NCBI GenBank assembly: GCA_030180135.1
Contig: CM058237.1
Span: forward strand, 102,039,489 to 102,103,488
Reading direction: 5' to 3'
DNA length: 64,000 nucleotides
From: Orychophragmus violaceus
Taxonomy: Eukaryota; Streptophyta; Magnoliopsida; Brassicales; Brassicaceae
This document shows, in pieces, positions 33,898 to 44,270 of this stretch. The position numbers and the translations under genes are program-made. The notes under the pieces were generated by a model that was not told the origin of the DNA, ran no database searches, and saw nothing but the letters and a program-made list of their open reading frames with translations. Position 1 is the stretch's first letter; the number at the start of each line of letters is the position of its first letter.

Positions 33898-34022
33898 GCC
33901 TAATTTTTGGGCTTTGTTTCGCCTGCAATTTTTGGGTTTTTTTGTAGTAGGACGATTTTTTCGGGCTTTTAATATAAGATGGTACTTGATCAAAAAAAAA
34001 AAAAAAATTGATTAAATAAAAT

Positions 34023-34600
34023 TCCAGTTTTTTACAAAATTGGTTTGCGGTACTAGATAATAATTCTTAAATCTTGTATTTTCTTTGCTAAAGTTTGAAA
34101 TTTAACACTCGAGGAAGCACTTTGTTATAAAAAAAAGTCGTTTGGATTTGAATAAAATTTAAAATTCTTTGAAAAAGAAATTATGTTGAGAGAGTTGCAA
34201 AAATAAATGAATGCTCCTACTTCTTTTTGCATAAAAAGCCCAACACGGTCCAGCAAATATGGGCTTGGAGCTTTAGTTGACGAATATACGCCGAGATCAA
34301 AACTTGTTTTCACGAGAAAACCAGAACTTTCCAGCCGTTGGATTGAAAGAAATCCGCCGGTTATTCTTACACTTTTTTCTTATTTTCGTGCATTGTCAGT
34401 CAAAAGAGACATTAGAACCGTACGCGCACTCTACATTCATCGCCGCGTAGCTGAAACTAACCACACTGCTTTAGCAAAACCAACGTGAGACTTATAAAAG
34501 TTGTTTCTTTGCGTTGATCTGCAAGTTTCTTTGATTCCTCTTATAAGAACGCGTTTCAAGTCTTGCGTTTCCTGGAAATTACAGCACACCCATCTCTCCT
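34023..34600. other. Upstream region of the BPS gene
   Basis: No supported gene; a 93-codon plus-strand ORF at 34207-34488 has no recognisable features. TATTTATA at about 34604-34611 is a plausible TATA box for the gene that follows. Confidence 0.4.
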
Positions 34601-34702
34601 CCTATTTATACTTTCTCTGCAAACTGTGATTTGTTTTTTTTTTCATTATATCTTCTGTTTCTGAAGTTCTTTGAGACCAACATTGAAGTAAGCGGCGGTA
34701 AC

Positions 34703-36117
34703 ATGTCCGAAGAATCTCTCTCTCTCGGTGAGTTTTCGTCGGGCTCATCATTTTGATGGTTATCCTATTTGTATATTTACCATGTGAAATTCGGATTCTA
34801 GTTATGTTATTTTTTTCTATGCTATCTTGAGGTCTATATGAATTTTGAGATAATCCAGAAAGCTTCGATTTTTTTGTTTCCGTAATGATTTCAGGGTCTC
34901 TATTAGATCTTCTTCTTTTACATCTGTTATAAGAAATTTGAGGGCAAATTTAGTTTGGATTCAAAACAATGATATTTAGTTTCAGATTGGTAACTTTGTT
35001 CTTCCTTGTCTGTGTGTTTGTAACAGTTAATATGAGCCGTACACAAGATCCTCCAAGAGCGTTCTTCCGCTGTGGAAACCCATTCAAGATTCTATTCTCG
35101 AAGAACAACAATGCACGCATAGCCCCAACTCTTCTCTCACCACTATTGAACAATTTCGAGACAAATTTGACGGTTTCTATAAGGGAACTTATACCAAAGG
35201 GTGATGAGAATGATATTCTCACAGTTTCTTGGATGAATCAAGCAATGTCATCTCTTTGTGAGACACACAAGAGTATCAGGAAACTCGCTACGGATCTAGA
35301 GCTTCCTGTCTCGGAATTGGAAGAGAATTTGATTTATATGTACTCTGGCATTAGCTTGAAGCTGCTTCAACTCTGCAACGCCTTCACCTCAGAGCTCGAC
35401 CGTCTCAACCACGGAAATCTATTACTCAAGTTTACTTTTAGCAAGCTGGAGACGAGCAGTTGTCCTGAGGAATTTTCTTTATCGCATCTAGACAGTTGGA
35501 GGCAGCACATGGCTTCCAAGAACCAGAGAATGGAAAACTGCGGCGCTGTTTTGAGTAGTCTTGTTGAATCGATGAACCATCATCATCATGGTCTCTCCAA
35601 GATATCGAAGAAGAAACAATCTGCAAAAGGAAAAGTTCTCTTGCGAGCTCTAAATGGTGTAAAGGTCAAGACTTTATACATATTTAGCGTGTTTGCTGCA
35701 GCGTTTTCCGGTTCTTCCAAGAATCTCTTATATCTAACCGTTCCAAAAGAGATGGAGGAGGTTCCATGGGCGCAAGCTTTCATGGAATTGCAGAACTCTA
35801 TTAACCCGGAGATCAAAAACGCATTCTTATCAGACAGGTTCACAGTTATTAAAGAGCTGGAGGCAGTTGAATCCTGTGTGAAGGAGCTTCACATAGCGGT
35901 CCAAGAAGGGTTAGTTCCTAATGTGTTGGTGGAGTTATTGAAGGAATCAGTGATACAACTTTCGGAAAGTTTTGATCTTGTCTCCAAGGAAACACGTTAC
36001 TTCTGGAAAACAGTGATCTCTACTCGAGACGCATTGTTCGAGAGGCTATGGACCAAATATGCAGAAGAGTTAGGACTGACATTGCCGATGGTTATAAGTG
36101 TTAAGACTTTCTTGTGA
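34703..36117 (+). CDS. BPS3: BYPASS1-family protein (BPS3-like), intact, two-exon
   Basis: The main frame starts at ATG 35032 (MSRTQDPPRAFFRCGNPF) and runs to TGA at 36115-36117, 361 aa. The start resembles other BPS proteins (MxRxQDPPRxFF). Conserved blocks include LLSPLLNNFETNL, LTVSWMNQAMSSLCETH, KGKVLLRALNGVKVKTLYI and FAAAFSGSSKN. BPS proteins act in roots to restrain a mobile, root-made signal that arrests the shoot; the biochemical activity is not settled. An upstream exon ending at 34727 (donor GGTGAG) and an acceptor at 35026 would remove a 299-base leader intron. An ATG at 34703 then joins in frame, giving an alternative N-terminus MSEESLSLVNMSRTQ (371 aa). The ATG at 34969 is intronic. 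The C-terminus diverges from Arabidopsis BPS1 as I recall it. The gene lies just upstream of an MPK4-like exon, as at Arabidopsis BPS-MPK loci, which is why I favour BPS3. Confidence 0.88.
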
Positions 36118-36543
36118 ATAGTATTGTGTTTTCTTTCATGTTCAGTAACAATAACAATCCAATTCAAAGTAAATAAATAAAAATCCAAAATCAGAACAAC
36201 AAGATCATGTAACCAGTGGATAATAATTTTCGAAAACTATTTGACAAATCGAATAATCTGGAATAAAATGTAACTAGTTTGGCAGCCATTGACTAGGAAA
36301 CCGACATTGACTTGTAAGAATTATTAGATGATGATATCACGAACATTCCCAGACGAAGTCATTTACTTTTTCAATTCTATAAAATTCATCAAATATTCAA
36401 AATAATGGAGTAATCATATGATACACTTCCAATCCACCTAAATAGATAGATACCTATAATTCAAATGAAATTGACTTACGAAGAAGAAGACCAAAGCACG
36501 TTTAGGTTCACGGTCGTTTTTGAAACGTTCCAATCCAATTTTT
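36118..36543. other. 3' flank of the BPS gene
   Basis: AT-rich; probable 3' UTR and intergenic sequence. Nothing else supported. Confidence 0.5.
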
Positions 36544-36554
36544 CATCCGTATCT

Positions 36555-39500
36555 TCTTTTTTTGTCGAACCATTCATTTTTAAATTAATAGAACTCAAAC
36601 TCCATCAATTGAGGAGGAGGGATTACAAGATAAAAGGTAGTAAAAGTCCAAAGTTTTGCCAACAAAATGGCTACATAAAAAAGATAAAAGTAGATACACT
36701 TTATCAAAAGAAAGCATAAAGAATCGAAAAAGACTAAGATCCCATGAATATTCTGATCAGCTGCATCCGACACATTCGTGAGTGTGTTAGTCTCTGTACT
36801 AAAGACAGAAGAGATATCTGCTACAAAGCCAGAGAAAAAGCCTGCAACAAAGGCAGGAGGGACAATAACCAGGGAAAAAAAACCTTGCAATATCGGTAAG
36901 TCTTGAGCAACCAAACCATTTAATCTAAGTGGAACATTTGGAAAGAAAAGACGATAATTGTCCAAAGGAACCAGAATCTCTGGGACAAATGAATTAGTTG
37001 GCAATAATCCTTCAATCAACCACCAAGAAGGAGGGGCCAAACATAATACACAAGAACCCATAAAGAAAATGGAACAAAGTCTGAATACTTCAGTAAGGGA
37101 TCACATATCGGCGATAAGAAAACTGCATAATGCAATAAATGATCGCACAAAGGCGACATAAACGGTAAGGTTGGGATGTGAGGAGGCGATATAAAGTTTA
37201 GGTAATGAGACCATGGTTGAAGGGGGGACTTGGATGCAGTCTTTGATGGGCTAATATTGGTACTAAAGCCCAAAAACAAGATAAAGACACAGGCCCAAAT
37301 GTGAAAGGTTGAACGATGGCTGAAGAGTTGGTCGGAGAAAACATGCTCGTCGGAAGCACGGAGCCTACCATGAGGAGCGATCGAAGTAGTAACCCACCAC
37401 TCGAATGCGTTCGTCGAAGCTGGTAAGGGGTAAAGGCGGATGACTTGCCGCGACGAAGAGGGTGAAGAAGTAAGATTGGATCTGGAGCGGCAGCACTTCA
37501 AGGGTGTTTGATTCAGGTTCGGGGCAAAGGTGACAGAGAGATCCGAGAAGGGAGAAATGTCACCGGCGGCGAGCGGCGGATGCGGAGACAGAGGCGGAGC
37601 GACCGACGGATACTGACTAACTGTAACGCCCCTTTCCCATTCTCCGCTGACCGTCGAGCTGACCGGTCAACAATCAAACAAGTACATGACCGATCGAACC
37701 CGAGCAAGTCGAATGGGAAAAGTTCGCCACAGGACGAAGCCAAAGTTAGTTCGTTTGAGACAAAGGCTCGCACCAATCTATCCTCGACTCCGCTATCCTC
37801 ATATCCATAGTACAAGCGGTACCACTTGCACTACTTCGATGAGTTGTGTCGGTTCGGACTTAAACCTCATATCAGGGAAACAATTTCATTTCTGAGTAAT
37901 CAACATTGAGTACAACGTTTAATAGAATTTTCACAAACAATCGTCAAGTCAAATATACAAAGAAATCAACACACGAAATAACAATAACGCCGAACCGAGA
38001 AAACACTCAAAAATCACGAATCAAATCCCGTCACAAGCCATCCCGAAACTACACCGAGAACATCCCGCGTCCGTCGCTGCTAAACCTGAAAAACACAAAA
38101 GAGTATAATGAGCGATCTAATATCACCCAGTGAATCGGCTCCCCACTAATGGCTTCTAATCTATCTAAGTCTACAAATTCCCGCCCCAAAACCCAAAATA
38201 ACAATCAGCAGGAAAAATAGTCGATCACGCACTACCATGTCGTGATAAACCCAAACATACACAATCAATGCCAAAGATAAAGTGAATTAAGGGAAATCGA
38301 AGGCACTGCGGCACATGTCCTCGATTGGACTCGATCTATCTATCGCGCAACGAAAGAAAGAATAAACAACAATGGGCCCTACGAACTCGGTAACTTCCAC
38401 GGGTTTACATCGTCACCTATATGGTAACTAACCCACGACTCCTAAACGTGTACACAAGGTCCCACGAGTAGGACACCGTTCTCTGTCCATCGATACGCGG
38501 TGACTCGGACTACCCCTAGATAGCCAGAGTTTCCATGTGATTCGGCCCTAGGACATGACCTCGTATTCTCCGAATCACACACCTACCGGCGTCACCCGAT
38601 AGGTTAACACCATAACCGGAATCACCATGATCCGGTTAGGTAAAACCCGAGGATCCAATCGGGTCGGAAGTACCGGGACGTAAACAAAACCTAGGCTTGC
38701 GGAATCTAACGCACCCTAGCGTCCTAGTGCAGAAATATAAACACGCAGACTCGCTGGGACTCTAGCACAGATCACGCAATCAATATCAATAATAAATCTC
38801 CAACCATTCCGCAAGCCACTACGCTACCACCGCTCTGACTAGGTAAGATACCTAGTCAGCACCACTAACTTACCCGGTCCCGTGACCGGAGTAAGTGTCC
38901 GCAATAACTGCTCGGCCCAACACCGAGCAGTCTAACAAACCTGCACACAAAGCTCACAATAACAGCAATACAATCACACAATCACAAACAATCACACAAT
39001 CACATAATCACACAATCACACACAAGAAGGTTTATTAGGGTTTCTAAGTCTTTTAATCCATTATCATCCGCTACCTTGGGTTAGCGGATTGCTAACCCGC
39101 AGACGGCTTACCAACTCACCACATTCCTTATTTAACCCATTCTAGATATCTTTTATTAACTCCTCGATCCGTCGGTTTAGAGTTAGTAAACTTACTAACT
39201 CCCTGACGTCTCATTATTAATTAACTTTATTCATTACTCAATCCCGCTATTAAACCTAAACCCCAACCCCGTTATAATATTCTATACGTTTGTTTAGGTT
39301 CAACCATATTTTAATGTCGTCGTAATTCCCGTATATATATTCATTAATTATCGTTCTTAATACATATATAGATGCATATACGGTCCTAAACAACGGTCTA
39401 TATGAATGCATCACCCAATCGATACTAACAACCTAGCGGCACACAATTGATTTACCATTTAATTCTTTAAACCTAGCGTGCTTATCTGATCCTAACCGGT

Positions 39501-41471
39501 TTATCATTAACGTCCAATTAATTATTGATTACTAATTAGGTTAAGTAACGGGTATGCAATCCTAGCACTACGGTTTATCAATTTATGGTCTATATGAATC
39601 TATGAGTTTGTGAGCCAACTCACAGTGAGATAGGCGCGGAAATGGCGGCTCTGACACGGTATGAATCCCGAGACCCCCGAACTGGAACCCGAACCTCCCG
39701 AATGCACGAACTCGAACTTGACCCGCACTTGACCTTGGTGATTCCGAACCTCCGGATAACCCTCATATGATGGCTACTACAACCGTCTATCCTATTTCTA
39801 AATAAAAGAAATCCGGTTTATCGGGAAGATTATTACGTCGGAAAAATTCCTTTCCGAAGAATATTCTGACGTATTAATATTCCTTTCCCCATATTTCTTC
39901 TATTTTTCTCACTCTCTCTCCTCCTTTTCTCTCTCTCCTCCCTCTCTCTCCCCTCCGGATCCTCCTTCTTCTCTCCTCCCTCCGGCTTCTCCTTCTTCTC
40001 TCCTCCCTCCGGCTTCTTCTTCTTCTCCCGGCTCCTCCTCCTCTTCCTTCTTCTTGCCGCCTCCTTCTTCTTTTTCTTCCTCCCTTCTCCCTATCTTCTT
40101 TCTCTCTTCTTCACTACTCTTGTTGAGAAGTGTTTTTGGTGTGAAGAAAAGTGAGGGGTGGAGGCCTCCTTTTATAGCTAAAGTGAAGAGATCTCCACCT
40201 TCCACTTGTCACCTCTTCTTCTCCATCTTAAGCCACGACCTCTCCACCAAAAACCATCCACAAACAATGAATTTGATCATCCACCATCCACTTGTAGCCT
40301 CCTCCATGCAGCCCTTGGATTGATGACAACACATCTTTGGAGATTCATGCACCTAAAAAGCTTCTATTTCTTGGGCTCAAATTTCGTGGCCCATGCTTCA
40401 TACTGATCTGGATTTAGGTCCAATATGGTCTTGGTAAACTGTCCCAAATACCCTGACTCAAGCCCAAGCCTCAAGGAATTTATTTTGAATTTTTAAGCCT
40501 TAATAACCCATTAAGGACTCAAAATTCATAACTTGATCTAGACATCAAATCTTGCTGAATACTTTTAACCATATCTTCTTCATCTTCTAATGTAGCTTCT
40601 TTCAAAATATCATAATTTTTTGTGGACTTTAGAGGGTCTTCTTTCTTGCCCGAACGATGTATCGGTTTCTCGGAAAAACCGGCTTTACGTTGAATATTTT
40701 AAAAAATCCTTTAGCTGCTTCTACAAACCCACCAAGTCTCATTTTCAGATTCTAGAAGATCTTAGATGAATTTAGAAATTTGAATCGCCTCAAACGGACA
40801 CCCGTAGCTCCCGTTATGGATTTTACAAGTTTTATCGGTTCTATCGGTTTCCTTTCCCGATAGTCCGTAAAACTCGTTTAATCTTCGTTTCTTCCACGTC
40901 TGGTCTTCTAAATGTTCTTTTGGACAAAAATAATAACACCTGGCCCGTCTCCACTTCCAGATCGCATTTTGGTAAAATTACCAAAATGCCCTTCATCTTC
41001 TGAAAATTACGAAAATGCCCTCCGTTGACTTCTCTGCTGCCCGTTGACTATTTCTTGGAACAGGATATTACACTAACGAACACCCTGGGAATAACTCTTG
41101 TCCAAGGAGCCATCCGATGTGCCGCAGCCGACCCAGCAGTCGGGCGATACCGATCTGGAGTAAGGAGGGGCAACGGTGGAGGGGGATGGAGGAAGGAGGA
41201 AGGACAAAGATCAAAGGTAGTAGGAGGAAGGCGGGTAGGTCAGGTGGATTCAGAGGTTCTGGCAGAGTAGGGAGAGAATGGGACTCAGGAAGAAAAAGAA
41301 TTGGAGCTAACAACGGCGGCAGATCTGCGGGAGGTCTTAGCTGAGATGGTGGATGAAGCTGCAACTTCACCATTGGAACAAGGAGCAGGAGGGGAGCAGT
41401 TACAGGGTTCGTGAGGAGGGGGCTGAGACGACGGGACAGATCCATGGCGATGGCGGTTTTTAGTGTTTTCC
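36555..41471 (-). mobile_element. Non-autonomous LINE-like retroposon split by a solo LTR
   Basis: An 11-bp target duplication CATCCGTATCT flanks the whole unit (36544-36554 and 41472-41482). On the minus strand it ends in a short A-tail (..GTTCGACAAAAAAAGA), so it was retroposed. Without the solo LTR (37622-41072) and its extra TSD it is about 1.46 kb. It encodes no reverse transcriptase. A proline/leucine-rich ORF (Met at 41445) continues across the solo-LTR site in frame, ending at 37513, 158 codons. Other minus ORFs (37016-37501, 36585-37061) may be remnants. It may be related to small plant retroposons driven by LINEs; I cannot name the family. Confidence 0.75.
37622..41072 (-). repeat. 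Solo LTR of the element A family
   Basis: Starts TGTAACGCCCC and ends GGATATTACA, flanked by TSD CTAAC (37617-37621 and 41073-41077). It is homologous throughout to the LTR at 4680-8042, but clearly diverged. With a single LTR, perfect TSDs and no interior, it is the product of LTR-LTR recombination. A minus-strand TATAAAAG lies at 40170-40177. A pyrimidine-rich CTC/CTT tract occupies about 39895-40090 (purine-rich on the transcribed strand). Confidence 0.93.
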
Positions 41472-41482
41472 CATCCGTATCT

Positions 41483-43190
41483 AATGCAAATAATATGTAG
41501 CTCGACTTTTTTTTTTGGCTAGAATCCGACTATTTTCTAAAATTTTCTACGTTTAGAATTATTTTACGTATTTTAACATTTAAGTACAATTAATGTGCTA
41601 ATAAGCTATTATATTGTCACTTACCAAAATCTTTCCAAATCTACCATCTTTTTTATTCGGTCGTTTCTTTGTCTCGCGCCTAAACCTTCTAAGAACAATC
41701 ATCATAACGTCATTTACATGTATCCACAAAAGAAATATAAACAAATGAATTATTTATTGAAAACGGTCATCCCGTCTCACTTAGCAACATAATAATCACA
41801 TAGACAAGTCATACATTCAGTCAGTCTATCATACTTATCAGAACAAACACATCATCTGATATGACTTTTTCAAGTCAAAGAGCCATCATTTCCAACATCA
41901 AGCCTTAGCGAGCAAACTGCCCCCAAGCACATAATCTGATCTATACGTTCAATGAAAGAAACCGATCAATTGATTAAGTCAGCATTACATAGAACAATCT
42001 AAACAAACACTTAATATGATCTGATTGTTTCAAAGATCTATCAACCGCGATCCAGCATTAAGCTTTAACGAGCAAATTGCCCCTAAGTGCATAATCTGAT
42101 CTAACACTAAGTGAAAGGAACTGATCAATCAATTAAGTTAACATAACACAGAATAATCGATAAGAAAGCAATCATAACAGTCTTTGCAAACCTAGACTCA
42201 AAGAATTTATGCAAGCAAACAATCATAAACCATAGCTCATTGTCACACACTCACCTTAGTCTTTCGGTTCGGTTGATGAAGGAGTTTTCTAACACTTCTT
42301 GCGCTTGATCCAACAAAACAATCGATCCGGTCCAACGATCACAGTCTCGCTCAACCCAACAGAACGAATGCTCGGAAACTCCCAACAATGCTCAACAAAA
42401 TCTCTCATTTTCTCATTTTGAACGGTTAAACTCTTCAAAACCTCTCTCGGTCTTTGTGAGTTCTTTGTGTGGAAAACTGAACAAAAATGGTCTAAGGGCC
42501 GATTTTATAAGATTGTGGACGGTTTTACTCGAGCCAAAACCGTCGAAAACTGTTTCCGCGCCTTTTTGATTGGTCAAATCAATCCAAACCGTCTTTCTGC
42601 TTTCATCATTTGGCTGCAGATAAATAATTAGATAATCGTTTCCGCTCTCTGTGTTTGAGCGAATTTACTGAGTTTTGGCCAGTAACCATTCTCACCAAAA
42701 TCAGTCCATCAAACACTCAACTTATCCACAAAACTGAGCTTAAACCGACAGTCCTAAGTGCCTTATCTGAATCTTGACCAAACACTGTTAAATCTCAATT
42801 CTGTCTGAATCCAACTAACCAACCTAATCACCATTCTTGGTACGAATATTGCGGACTGAATTCTTTCAACTTTTTGTTTTTTAACTCGGCTTTTAGACAA
42901 TAAATCTAACTTAACCAGAAAAGTTTTATAATTTTTAATATTCTTCGACTTAAAATATCATTTTAGATGATTATTCGTGGACTGTTCCAGTTCAATCACA
43001 TAATGCGAGCATTATAACTTTCCCTTTGGCTTTGCCATTCGAAAAAAGGTGACGACTTTTTAGCAAGTAATTGGAGAATGTCAACATTCTTCTTAAGCAC
43101 CCATCTCCTCAATTTGCTTCCCTTTTAGCTTCTCTCTCTTTCCCTCAATTTCTGTCTGTGTGCGATTTTGGTTAATAAGAACCCAAAGAT
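41483..43190. other. Upstream region of the MPK4-like exon, with a two-unit 160-bp tandem repeat
   Basis: No supported gene. Units at about 41841-42000 and 42001-42160 are diverged copies with a 160-base period (AACAAACAC starts; AGC(A)AA(A/T)TGCCCC in the middle of each). The last hundred bases before 43191 are pyrimidine-rich and look like a leader. The remainder may be promoter or old transposon sequence. Confidence 0.5.
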
Positions 43191-43360
43191 ATGTCGGCGG
43201 AGACTTGTCTGGGTGGTTCTGGTGATCAAAGCACGAAAGGAATACCTACTCGTGGTGGTAGCTATGTTCAGTATAATGTATATGGAAATCTCTTCGAAGT
43301 TTCTAGAAAGTATGTTCCTCCTCTCCGTCCCATCGGTAGAGGCGCTTATGGCATCGTCTG
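43191..43360 (+). pseudogene. MPK4: MAP kinase 4-like gene, exon 1 only
   Basis: ATG at 43191 opens MSAETCLGGSGDQSTKG, then GGSYVQYNVYGNLFEV and SRKYVPPLRPIGRGAYGIV. This is the N-terminus of group B MAP kinases and is closest to MPK4, with the glycine-rich ATP loop GRGAYGIV. A donor (CTG|GTCAGT) at 43360/43361 leaves phase 2, as needed to form the next Cys codon. The following exons (catalytic loop, TEY activation loop, CD site) are absent from the window. After about 150-200 bases of intron-like DNA the sequence becomes retrotransposon. MPK4 acts in immune and cytokinesis signalling, and a one-exon copy cannot. The exon itself looks intact, so the loss may be recent. A working copy is presumably elsewhere. 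Confidence 0.85.
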
Positions 43361-43619
43361 GTCAGTTTTTTTTTTCTTTTTTTGTTGTGTGGAAAAATCC
43401 TAAAGGGTTTATGAGATTTCTTAATTGGATTACTCTATTCTCGATTTTTTTCCTCGATTTGTTTCCGGATTTGTGCGTAGATGAAACTTGTAATTTTTTT
43501 TTAATTCGATCGGGTGGTGGTAGCTCGATTCGAGGTTCTGCGACTAGGTACGCCTGTGATTTACGACGCATTTTGTGTTCAATGCGGAAGCATGTTCGGG
43601 ATATCTTCTGGTCTCCTCG

Positions 43620-44159
43620 TATCGTAAATACGCCGAACGGGGTTGGAAATTTTACGCATTGGTGATAGGTGGACGGGACTGCCCTCATCTCGTGGATCCA
43701 AGGGGTGCCGAGGATGACATTGTAGATAGCCGGTCGGTCGACGACCACGAACTTGATCAGTTTGGTGAGTCGGCCGACGTAGACAGGAAGTTTGATTGTT
43801 CCAATTGTGTTGATTGAATCTCCCGAGAAGCCGGTTAGTGGTCTCGTCGATGGCTTGATACGGTAGTCGTTGAGTTCCATACGTTGCAGCGTCTCTCTAA
43901 AGATCAGATCTACCGAGCTGCCGGTGTCGATCAGGATTTTCTCGACCTCGCAGTCGCCGATTCGCATAGAGACGACGAGTGGATCGTTATGCGGTCGGTC
44001 CACTCCTTCGGCGTCTCGCTCGGTGAAACTTACTTCGTCGCCGAATCTGAGCTCGTCAGTGGCATTTCGTCGGTAATGCTGGGCGGCCGTGGCCCGCCGT
44101 TCGTACTCCTTGATCGATCGCACCGAGTCGTTTACCATAGGTAGTCCTCCCATAATCAT
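43620..44159 (-). pseudogene. Retroviral-type aspartic protease of element D
   Basis: The minus frame contains LIDTGSSVDLIFRETLQRM (DTG active-site triad), TRPLTGFSGDS, VYNVILGTPWIHEM and STYHQCVKFPTPFG, closely parallel to the protease of Tat element B. It is in the same frame as the gag part, separated by a stop at 44271-44273 (TAG followed by GTT, not a leaky context). The frame runs on into likely MPK4 intron at its end (down to 43362), which is not real coding. Confidence 0.8.
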
Positions 44160-44270
44160 GTTTATTCGTCTCCTCGGTGGATGTGCTTCGTCTTCCTCTT
44201 CTTCGTCACGGGCTCTTTTATATGCAGCTGCCGCTGCGTTGATTTGCTCAATTTCCTCGGCGAAAGCAAC

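Larger units (their letters stand above)
24481..34007 (+). mobile_element. LINE (L1-type non-LTR retrotransposon), 5'-truncated, interrupted by a gypsy element
   Basis: A candidate 10-bp target duplication TAAATAAAAT lies at 24471-24480 and 34013-34022; a 16-A tail occupies 33992-34007. Inside are ORF1 (24494-25531), ORF2 (25562-28924, resuming 33576-33897) and a 3' UTR. The gypsy element at 28925-33570 duplicated GGTCC in ORF2. Removing it and one GGTCC copy restores the reading frame across the site. The net LINE length is about 4.9 kb. ORF1 starts inside its N-terminal domain, so the copy is 5'-truncated. Confidence 0.9.

Noticed and set aside
34969..35031. ATG at 34969 as start of the BPS protein
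   Set aside because: It lies in a leader intron and would add a hydrophobic stretch not found in the family; 35032 or spliced 34703 fit better.
36585..37061. 158-codon minus-strand ORF with hydrophobic segments as a membrane-protein gene
   Set aside because: It lies within the A-tailed retroposon near its 3' end and has no recognisable family; treated as part of the retroposon.
39909..40205. Minus-strand 98-codon ORF, Glu/Gly/Lys-rich
   Set aside because: It is the translation of the CTC/CTT simple-sequence tract in a solo LTR; no start context, no homology, no conservation in the other LTR copies.
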